Assembly (NCBI RefSeq): GCF_905475395.1 | Contig: NC_058337.1 | Coordinates: forward strand, 68,902,368-68,966,367 | Origin: Chrysoperla carnea | Lineage: Eukaryota > Arthropoda > Insecta > Neuroptera > Chrysopidae | Direction of reading: 5' to 3' | DNA length: 64,000 nt | Shown: one piece after another, positions 32,601-42,900 of the stretch | Position numbering within the stretch: position 1 is the stretch's first letter | How the letters are laid out: every line of letters begins with the position of its first letter | Position numbers and translations under genes: made by a program | Notes under the pieces: model-generated | What the model was told of the DNA's origin: nothing | The model's database searches: none | Seen by the model: only the letters and a program-made list of their open reading frames with translations

Positions 32601-34044
32601 GTATAAAAATACTTGCATATTGTCACTTTGCAAAGATAACGGTAAAATATACACTTATGCAATCGGTACTAATTTTTTCCTATTTTTGTTTAATTTTTCT
32701 TCCGCTACTATTAATGTTGTAATGTGTATGTAGTTTACTATTTGTATATTTCTTACTTGTGGTATAACTCCTGAAGCAACTACATTTCGATGGCCAATGT
32801 CAGAATAACCCATCAAAGACTCTATACCCTCCTGAATACGTGCTCCTCCTGAATCGTTCATTCCAATTATAGGTGCTCCAACCAACAACGCTTGATCCAT
32901 TATTTTCATAATTTTACGTGCATGTACACTTGACAAGCTACCGCCTAACACTGTAAAATCTTGACTAAATAGGTAAATTGGTCGACCATTAACCTTTGCA
33001 TGACCGGTTATTACGGAATCGCCTGTGAACTAAAATGAGAATATTTTGTAAAATTTTATTTTACTTGAAGATTTTATCATTGTGCATACTTTCATGTTTT
33101 CCATTCCAAAATCGGTGCATGTATGTTCCATGAACATGTCATATTCACAGAATGTACCTTCATCACAAAGAAGGTCAATTCGTTCTCTGGCTGTTAACTT
33201 TCCCTAAAAAAGTTTCATAATGCTTTATTTTCCATTTTTGATAGCTTTTGAACATAACTACAGGTTGTTATCATGGTTAGAGCAAACTAATTTTTCTACG
33301 CACATGGTTTAATAGGAAGAAAAAACCGATTATTAAAATGAGTAGTTTTTATTCTTTATATATGAATCAACATTTTTGTCGCATAAAATTATTTATAAAA
33401 TGTGAAATGTAAAAATGCTTTTTTTTTTTTTTAATTCAATTAATTAAATTGTGATCCTTGATATTTCAACATGATATCTCTTTTCATTTTTGAGTTATCG
33501 TAAGGACAGACGGACAGACGGCAGACTGACAAACAGACTTCGGACTATACTTAATATACTATGATATATTTCATACATGGAATAACAAGATGAATTATAC
33601 AAATTAGCACAAAAGTTCAGTGGCCTTTTTTTGCAGTATAGACAAAAGTCTATGAAATAAGCAAGAAAATTACTTATAGCTTAAGTACTCTTAGTTGTAT
33701 GCTGGACATAAATAATCCTGTACATCGTTCTTAGTCAACCTGATGCATTCTTCCTGGTACCACGAAAGACCCAGGCATCTTGAGAGCCCGTGGGCCTTTG
33801 TAGAAACTTTTTTTGAATTGGGAAAAACCTATTAAAAATATATGTAAAAAAATGAAATAAATATTATTACTCTAGCATGTTGAGCGTCGATTTTCTTTTG
33901 ACCGCCACCCAGTAGAGCATGTTTTCTTTTTTCTTTGATTCTTTCTTGAACAGCAATAGTCTGATTTGCACTTAATGAATTATTTGACGAATGACGTGTA
34001 TACTTTAATAACACTTGAAATATTTTTCTATCTAACGCTTTCAT
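29678..34044 (-). CDS. Propionyl-CoA carboxylase beta chain-like, copy B
   Basis: Five exons on the minus strand: 33871-34044, 33090-33203, 32757-33029, 31382-31501 and 29678-30604. They make about 535 residues with no internal stop. The N-terminus [20 protein letters not shown] is basic and suits a mitochondrial presequence. Exons 2-4 have the same lengths as in copy A (114, 273, 120 bp). The last exon joins what are exons 5 and 6 in copy A, so RKAYGG is uninterrupted. The first oxyanion loop is kept ([12 protein letters not shown]). The second reads AYGGGYATM instead of AYGGAYDVM, and VPGFLPG has become VPGFLSG. In exon 3, B differs from C at 8 of 91 residues and from A at 20 (counted by eye). 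The exon 4 donor, gtatag, is weak. The intact frame argues for a functional gene; enzyme activity is unknown. Confidence 0.93.
31502..32756. other. PCCB-B intron 3
   Basis: 1255 bp, against 58 bp in A and 57 bp in C. The extra length implies an insertion, though I see no clear element ends. The frame 32539-32733 is not a gene. Confidence 0.7.
33445..33610 (+). repeat. Dispersed repeat R1, copy 3 (partial), in PCCB-B intron 1
   Basis: gatatctcttttcatttttg, gagttatcg, gacagacggacagacgg and a tatatttcatacatggaata end identify the 3' half of R1. Confidence 0.75.
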
Positions 34045-35039
34045 TTTGAAACTAATTCTATGGCTAAAAATAGTTTAAAACTGAACAAATTATTATTAAG
34101 TGGTAGGAATTAAAATAATTCAAGAAAACAGTATTCCAATACCAAGTTTTATTATTTACTAGGGATGTGTAAATTACTTATTAACATTATTTTTTAGCTA
34201 GGTTTACTTTAAAATAAAATAAACCTACCTAAAAATTAACTAATAAGTTTATTTTTAAACACTACTTAACCCTAAACTCTTTTACTTGTTTTATACATCA
34301 GTTTACTAAATAAGGTTTTGACCTAATTAAAAAAGTAGGTATATTTTCTTTTGTATAGAAAAATTATAAATTATACAGGGTGTTATGTTATCCGTTATTC
34401 GTTTAACTTAAATGCTAGAACTCGAAATGTAAGTTTTATTGATAAAAATTCTTCAAACAAAAAGTTGGGTTCATAAGCGCACATATTAGAGATAGAAAAA
34501 CATTTTAGAAAATCACATAGCGGCAAAAAATGAATGAAATTTGAATGCCGTATAGTGGTCAGAAAGTGGTCACATAGTGGAAATGAAGTCAGAAAATGAA
34601 TATAAACAAGTAAAGTGCTTTTCCGCAAAATTATTTATCAAGTAATCACTTTTCGGAAAAATTTCCTTGTAAATATGGTTATTTACAAAGAAGTTTTTGG
34701 ATTTAAAATTTTCCTCTATTCCTTACTTTTTTCAAAAATTGAATGAAAAATAATCAAAAAAGAAGATTTTTGCATTCAATATTTGTCTTAATTATTCGGT
34801 TCCCAAAATAATATTTCAAACAAATCTATCTTTTACATAAAGACCCATTTTCCAATTGAAGGGTTACTTTTATCTCTTACCAGAAATGAAGCAGCGTGAG
34901 CACTTTATTGAACCTTAAATGTCAGGTTTATTTTAATGTTTGCGTTAGATGTGCGTCCATGAATCTAAAATTTTTTGTTTTTCTCAATAAAAATTACTAT
35001 TCAAGCATATGTAAAACAATGTAGTTAAAATAAACAATT

Positions 35040-35590
35040 CACTGAGTCAATTGTTGAAAGACCTTATATAGACAGTATTGATTACAGCGTTGATAGTTAC
35101 TCTTAGATAGCCACAGTCGTGTATATAACACGAGGGTGGTGCAACACACAAAACTGATACTCCCATATAATACAACCTGTATAATGATCTAAACTAATTA
35201 GGACCCTCATGGATAATGTTTAAAAAAAATGCTACAAACGAAAGTTGTTCATTTTTTTATAAGGAATATTTTTTACATTTAAACTTTTATTCTATCTCTA
35301 ACGGCTTACAAGATATATAGATATATTATCAAGACCCAATTGATCTATGTTGCTCTTTTCGAACTCGACCTCACTTTTTACCTCCTAACTAAGCTTGATA
35401 TCTCTTATCGTTTTTGAGTTATCGTGCTTACGAACAGACCTACGGACAGGCGGACAGACAATCGGATATGAACTAATTAGGTAATTTTATGAACACCTAT
35501 AACAAAATTTTTTTTAAAGCGTTACAAACTTGGGATTAAACTTAGTATACTTTAATTTATTTCATATGTACAGGGTATAAAATCACATTG
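35040..35590 (+). repeat. Dispersed repeat R1, copy 4 (long)
   Basis: It starts near cactgagtcaattgttg and tatagacagtattgatta. It continues with gaaagttgttcatttttt, aagacccaattgatctatg and the ttatcgtgcttacgaacaga block, and ends at atttcatatgtacagggtat. One of three near-complete copies. Confidence 0.85.
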
Positions 35591-38028
35591 AATAAAGAAT
35601 ACCACCAAAATTGAAACAAAATTAAGACAATTGCTGATAAAGTTTTGATTGTTTTGAAAAATAAAATGAAAACAGTATGTAAACAATTCCTTGAAAATTA
35701 CTCTGTTTTCCATTTACCAGAATTTTCGTCTTGGTGCTCATGTTGTTAATTTTTTATAGATTTAAAAGATGTATCTTTTAACATTGGAGCTCCCTGTATG
35801 TCCACAACAGATTTTTCTAAAAAATTAATTACTTTACAAAACAGTTTTAAATGCCAACAAATTTTTTAGAAACAGTTTTAATTCATTAACCAAAATTTTT
35901 ATGAGTGAAAACAATTTTCAAAATACTACATTAATGTCCAACCCCCAAGATTTGCTATATGTTTTTCACGAGTACCTATAACATTTAAGCCACATATCAC
36001 GATTTTTAAAAAAATGTTCTTATAATTCCACAAAAGTTTATTATTATTATATTCAATTAAATATTTCTCGTTTCATAATGTCTCTAGTGCTTAGTAGTTA
36101 GATCAATCAAAAATCAATAATAGTTGATGATGCTCAAAAAATGTTTCCTAGAGAGATTAGGGATTGCGTTTAGATTTAAATTTGACTGTTGGAATTAATT
36201 TCCTTGTGTAGAAACTAGGTGGTAATTCTAAGTAGCTTTTGATAATTTATTCTCTAGATGTATTTTCAATTTAATTCAATCTTTTTTAACCATATATACA
36301 TTGTAAAGAACATGTCATAAAATAGGTTAAGGAAAGAAACAGGAGGAATGCAGCTATGGCTGGCTGTGTTAGGATCTATTTCAGCATTTACCTTTATGCA
36401 AATCTAATGAAAAGGCATGGCTGGCTTTGATTTATAGTTTATTATATAGTTTAATTTATAGTTTTCTATAGCTGTAGTTCATCGAAATCATTTTTCGATT
36501 TGGAATTCTACACCCGTGAAACATAAAATCTCAATTTTGAATAGAAAGAAAAATTTTCATCCGATGCAATTACAACAGTTTATTATAATCCAAAAAAATG
36601 GCATAATAATAAACTAAGATATGGAACGAACTGATATTGCCCATCATAAAACTTTATTATTATTTATTTAGGATTAAAATAATATCTTATAATTATGTTG
36701 TAATTTAATAGGTATTATAATAATTCTACATTTACCGCTTTTTACGAATTAATAAAATGTAATAATTTGAATGACCTCTTAAAATAATGCAACTTTATTT
36801 TTTGATACTAATAAGGTCAGTCGTATAAAAGTAGAACACACAAAATTTTGACTCTCTCGGTTTATCAAAATTAAATCAAATCAAGGTATAGGTATCATGG
36901 GTTTCTTGTTCTTGGGTATGGGTATGGAGGTTGGCGGGCCATGCTCGAGCATTGGGTCTCGAAGCAATGGTTCAGAGCACCTAGCCAAATAGACCCTTGT
37001 ACTCTATCCCCGCTACGCTTTTCAGTGGCTATTATAACCAACTGATGTACTGAAACCCAGGATCTGCCTAGCGCCTTTCTTATTCTTGGTATAATAAAAA
37101 TACATTCGAATTGAGAAACTCTTCCTTTATTTGTTTGAAGTCGGTTAAAAAGAGCTCATTTTTTCAACAACAACAAAAAAACATGAAAAAAACTTACCTT
37201 TTAACTTTTAAATATCTTTCTATATCTATACCTTTTCCAGGTTTATTTAAGAGTTACAAAGTTTATTTAATATTACTAAATTTAATCTCAGATTAACAAA
37301 TCAATTAATAATTATATTTCAGATCCGTCAGCATTATTTCAGAAACTATAATTTGAAAATTATATTTGATTCATTCAATTATATAGAGATCAGTGGTTTC
37401 CTTACATAAAGTTTCAAGTATTTCATAAATATTTATATCATAATATATACTTTACTCTAGCATTTTTTTTTTCTGCCCTACCCGTATCTTCCTTATTCCT
37501 TTATCAAATTCCATGATTCACCCCTCATTTTTAAGCTTATTATGTCTAGGTTTGACGGAAAATACACTCACGGTCTTAAATGTACCCCTTAGGAAAAAAT
37601 ACGCTATAGACAAGTAATTTGAACGGAAAAAAAACAAATTTAAATTAGGCAAACATGTCAGCTTTTACAGATAATATCCTATATTCTAGATATTACTACT
37701 CAAAACATTAGTAGGCAAACATGTTAGTTCTTCAGATGCTCTTTTAATACTCTAGACATAGAATTACTCTTTTTAATACATGTTCTCCTAATATTAATTT
37801 AAGAACTTTTGATTTTTTTCACCACTTTTCTACGAAATGTTTGTTGTTTTTAACCACGGGAATGGTAGCCACGGATAACAGTAACTACGAGAGTGGAATT
37901 CCTCACGGGCCGAGCTAGTTTCTTATTTTATTTCTTATTTATTTCTTATTACCTTTAGTATTTTTGTTAACAAAAAATCTGAAATGAAATTGATAAATGC
38001 TGCGTCAGACAACATGATGCCCTGCTTT

Positions 38029-38186
38029 TTATACATAAAAGTTAAACTTGCGGGCTTTTTGTTTTGAAAATGTGTCGATGACAGTGTCAAAATCAGTTGT
38101 ACTCGAATATCCTGAGCCATAGTTGATCTCAAATACTTTTTGATCAATTTTAATTTTGAAATAGCTCTTTCAGCAATAGTTTTCAC
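38029..38186 (-). pseudogene. Frameshifted hAT transposase C-terminal remnant
   Basis: One frame from 38186 reads TIAERAISKLKLIKKYLRST then MAQD, the hAT C-terminal motif (AERSFSKLKLIKNYLRSTM-like, with the ERSFS serine pair altered). About 65 bases on, a different frame continues with DFDTVIDTFSKQKARKF up to a stop at 38029. This resembles the end of hAT proteins. The frame change and the missing helix between the two parts show that the copy is dead. Confidence 0.8.
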
Positions 38187-38604
38187 GTTATTTTGAATAC
38201 TCTAGATCATTTAAATTGCTCACCTCTAGTGTGTGAAGAGGCTTTTTGTACTGCCACTGTAATTGATATTTTCTGAAATGCAATTTGCAGGCCTGAAATA
38301 CAAATGACTAATCTGAAAAAGAATCTACATTTTTTTAAATAACATAAATAGATTCTAAAATAAATTAGGAAAAGGAAATGGGATCTGTTAAATGGATATC
38401 TGATACAGCTGGTTTATATTATTTGGTCTAAATATGTACAAGGAACGGCATAAGGTCGAGCTTCACCCATCTGATAACTAAATGATAAATAGTTTTTAAG
38501 AAATTTTATTAATTTATAAACACGTCTATCATAGTTTCTACCGAAAAGTGTTCGTGGCTATTTTTTATTAAATTAATTTTAATCAATTTTTTGCAGGCTA
38601 TAAT

Positions 38605-38705
38605 ATTTTAAGCCTATAATCAACAAACGATCAAGACGTTTTCAACGATATCTCATTTATCAAATTATGATAAGTAGTTAAGAAGCTTTGAGGAAACAGA
38701 TAAAA
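38605..38705. repeat. Dispersed repeat R2, copy 2
   Basis: Same ordered words as 5305-5395: acgatcaagacgttttcaac, caaattatgataagta and ggaaacagataaa. Confidence 0.55.
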
Positions 38706-39053
38706 GATTTATAAAAAACTGGGGAGTTTACAGATTTTATTCAATCAAACTCTCTAAAAAACTTACAGAAATTAATAAATTAAATTAATACAGAATTAAA
38801 TTAAAATAGTATTTATTTTGATAAAATTAGTTATTACTTAAAACTAAAAGTTTTTAATTTACAAAATTTAGTTTTTTTAAGTTGATAAGCATTTCAATCC
38901 CTTTAAGTAAGTTCCCCTACGGGCAACAACAGTTGTAAATGGGACACTGTTGTTACCATTTCCAGACTTTGTGAAGCGTTCAAGCTAGGAATGTTTAGAT
39001 TCAAGTAAGTTACTTCGGTTGCTCAAATCATAAGGATTTTTTTTTTCATTTAA

Positions 39054-39345
39054 GTTAGGTTAGGTTAGGTTATATTGGCTGCCCACGAAGGACACACTTA
39101 GGCTATAGAGCCCATTGTGATGCCATATATGTGTTTTACCACCTTTCAGCTGATAATTTCATTTATCAACTATTCAATTTTAGAGGCTGAGTGCACCTCT
39201 TTCATGCGTATACCATGCACTACACCAGCCCATGACAACTATTAATTAAATTAATTTTGTTGCGACAGCGGGAATCGAACCCGCTACCCTAAGCATACCG
39301 CGGACGGAATTGGTTACGCCTTAACCAACTGAGCTAATAGGGCGA
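39054..39345 (-). mobile_element. tRNA-derived SINE with TTAGG-type tail
   Basis: On the minus strand the head at 39345 downward reads tattagctcagttggttaag (A box TAGCTCAGTTGG), then gggttcgattcccgc (B box GGTTCGATTCC), as in a tRNA promoter. A unique body of about 200 bp follows. The tail at 39054-39072 is about four units of CCTAA (TTAGG on the plus strand). The flanks carry a near-perfect direct repeat, ttttttttcatttaag on the left and tttttttcatttag on the right, which is the target-site duplication. The tRNA part lacks a good acceptor stem, so it is not a tRNA gene. Confidence 0.88.
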
Positions 39346-39930
39346 CTTTTTTTCATTTAGTACCGAGTATTTTCGCAGTTGGTTACAAAAAAAGTATCAA
39401 CAGTGAATTTATTGAGTCTAGCCATTCACTTACTATCTATGATGAAAATGATATATCTTAACAAATGAGGTCAATTGTTTACATTGGAGTAGAAATCCTT
39501 GTTTTAAAACTTCCCGTAAAAATAGAAGCTCTTCTGTTAAAGCATAATATTTCCAGAGTAGTTATTACTCTGTATATTTTAGTAATTTTGAAGGAATACA
39601 CGGGTTAGTATGCAACAATAGTAAGTAATGGGTGGTACTATTACATGGAAAAATTTAACTTTTGTGAATTTGCTGTTAAGGCCTTGAGAGAGCAACCGTT
39701 ATGAATTACTTAAGCTTAGACAAGTAAAAAAATTATATTTTATTAATTAAGCTCCAGCTTCTATGAAGGACTGCTTGGACACATTAGCACTATTTGTGGA
39801 CCATAATATAAAAATTGTAGTTCGGGGAATTGTTGGTACAAGTACAACTAGCGCTTATCCAATTTTTTGTTTGTGTTAAGGGTCGTTTTTTGTGAATCTT
39901 TTTCAAACTTAATTAAAAATTAATAAAAAT

Positions 39931-42900
39931 TTACATCGGAATAATTCCATGTTTTTTGGTCGGAAGCTTCACTTTTTTACTTACTAATAATTCTAAATCA
40001 CGAATTAATCGCCAGCGTGTTGTTCTTGGCTCAATAATATCGTCTATATAGCCAAGAACAGCTGCAGGAAACGGATTACTAAATTTTTTAATATAGTCAT
40101 TTTCCATTTCAGTCATATTATCGTTTCCACGATACAGTACTGAAACAGCGCCTTTACTACCCATTACAGCTACTTCTGCCGTGGGCCATCCATAGGTAAT
40201 ATCGCTTTGTGATGACATTGTAGCAAACCCACCTCCATATGCTTTTCGAGTGATAACAGACAATTTTGGTACAGTGGCTTCGAATATGGAATATAACATT
40301 TTTGCACCATGTTTAATTATACCGGAAAATTCTTGCTGTGTACCAGCTAAAAATCCAGGTATATCTACAAATGATACCAGTGGAATATTGAACGAATCAC
40401 AAAATCTTATAAAACGAGAAGCTTTTAGCGACGAATTAATATCTAAACATCCAGCAGCAACTTTTGGTTGGTTGGCAAATATTCCTACAGTACGTCCACC
40501 TAAACGAGCGAATCCAACAATAATATTTGATGCATATCGCGGCATTATTTCAAAAAATTCTTTTTCATCAACAATTGCGTAAATTATATCATACATGTCA
40601 TAAGGATCACTTGCATTATACGGAATTACTGAATCCAAAAATGGAACATCATCGTCAACGGGATCTGTACAAATTCTAAGAGGGGGAGGTTCTTTATTTG
40701 ATTGTGGTAAATAGCTCAGTAAATTTCGTACTTGAAGTATTGCTTCCACATCATTTTTAAAAGAATTATGGGCTACTCCTGACATTGTTGTATGAACTTT
40801 GGAACCTCCTAGTTCGTCATGGGTGACATCCTCGTTTGTAACCGACTGTAAAAAATGTTGTAACGTGTGTTTAGAAAAAATAATGTCTCTTACAAAGAAA
40901 TTGAGCAACAATTATAGTAAGGCAGGCAATGAATCCAAAAATTGTTTCGGCGCTTGCTTGCCCGTCAATATTTAAAAGTAGTGCAAAATACACCAAGCAA
41001 ACAACCAAATATGGCATACTGTTTGAGAAAGTTGCTTTTCGATACAATAAGAATTTCTTATGATGTCTATTTTCAATTATGATGTCTAGTTCTTTGTTCG
41101 TCAAACCAGAAAATGAAATGTCAAAACAGGTAAAAGTACTCTTGGCTGACATTTTGGAAGAAGCGGTAAGATAATTTTTGTCAATTATATTTTTTGTCAA
41201 TTTAAAATTGCTTACCTAAGACTCAAAAGAAATTTGTATGCTTATATATTGAAATCTTTCCATTCTCGTTGAAGTGTTCTCAACAATGTTGGAATTGCCT
41301 TAAAAAGTTAATTTTATGGGCGCTACTTTTTTGTTAATATTTCTCTGTTCCAATCCTTAATTATACCATGTATATATTAAATATACATAGTATATTATGT
41401 TTAGTCCCAAGTTAGTAACGCTTAAAAATATTGATGCTACGAAAAAAATTTTGGTATAGGTGTTCATAAAATCATCTAATTAGTCCATTTTCGGTTGTCC
41501 GTACGTCTGCCCATCCGTCCGTCCGTGAACACGATAACTCAAAAACGAAAAAAGATATGACGCTGAAACTCACTCAGGACGTAAAAAGTGAGGGCGAGTT
41601 CGTAAAAGAGCAACACAGGTCAATTGGGTCTTGGGTCCGTAGGACCCATCTTGTAAACCGTTAGAGATAGAACAAAAGTTTAAATGTAAAAAATGTTCCT
41701 TATCAAAAAATAAACAACTTTTGTTTGAAACAATTTTGGAAACATCACTGTTTACTCACAAGGGCATCCATTAGATTCAAATTTTATAGTATGTATTAAT
41801 ATAGAATTATCAGTTATCAGAGTAATCAACATTGTCTATACATGGTATTTCAACAATTAACTCAATTGTTTGTTTTCACTTGTTTTATTATTTTATTAGT
41901 ACACAATAAATTGTTATTTAAAAATGTTTAAATTTCAAAATTGGATTGATTTGAAATTTTATGGCTCAATATTACCGATGTTGAAATTTCTATTACCCGG
42001 ATTCTATCCACACTATCTTTAACCTATATAAACTAAGCGAGTAATTAGCCTTTTTTCAAAATTTTAAAATAGATAAAAAACAATTCCTTCTCTCAGATTC
42101 AAAATGTCTTACAAGAGTATTTTGTATTTTGATCTCCATTATATCATTTTCAGAATTGACGAACAAAGAATTATGACATTGAAATTGGAAATAGAATCGA
42201 AGTCATGCGTATGTTAAAAACAATAATGAAAGTATATACGAATTCGTATCTAATTCTTTAATAATGTGCAATTTAATCGATTGAATTCGAAGTAGGATTT
42301 AAAGTCATACCTGACTCAATATTTAACCAAAAAAACTGAAATTTAGTACTTTAGATTAAAGTTCCAATTGAATCCTATAAAAAAGAGTATTGAATTGGTA
42401 TTCTGTATTTTGTATTCTATATTTATTACTAGTTTTCAATAAATAATAAATAAAAAAATTCAACTCTTTTTACTTCCAATTCAGGTTTCAATTCTTTCAT
42501 TCCCATTTAAAGTTTTGAATGGACTTTAATATGCACTAACATCTCCTGTAAAGAAGTATTTACCTTGATTTGGGGTCATCTTAGAATTGACTATACTGAG
42601 GCATGTATTTTCAACAAAATTATTTTTAGTTTTTTACATTTTCTGGTACATATCATGACCTTCAAAGCCGTTAGGTATTATGCGAAGCTTTATTTTTTGG
42701 CTTCATTATTGCCTAGTAGTTCGGCTTCGTCTACATATTTGAGAGTTAATTATGCGTCATAAATAAGAAATAAATTTAAATCTTTCCCATTTCTGCCTAC
42801 ATAAAATCATCTCATAGATAATAGAATTGAACTTATCTTTAGCTTACCTTAATAACATCAGGACCTGTTACATACAAATATGACGTATCTTCTACCATGA

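Larger units (their letters stand above)
34045..39930. other. Intergenic spacer between PCCB-B and PCCB-C
   Basis: 5.9 kb holding R1 copy 4, an unidentified less AT-rich block near 36890-37090, a hAT remnant, R2 copy 2 and a tRNA-derived SINE. The frame 34395-34628 has no family features and lies next to a tacagggtgtt motif often seen in dispersed elements. Confidence 0.6.

Noticed and set aside
29678-34044. PCCB-B as a processed retrocopy because its last exon is fused
   Set aside because: Four other introns are at the same positions as in copy A.
39261-39345. tRNA gene on the minus strand
   Set aside because: A and B boxes are good, but the acceptor stem does not pair and the sequence is joined to a SINE body with target duplication.
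40250-40582. Plus-strand frame opposite PCCB-C exon 5
   Set aside because: Antisense shadow; an equivalent shadow occurs opposite PCCB-B at 30147-30341.
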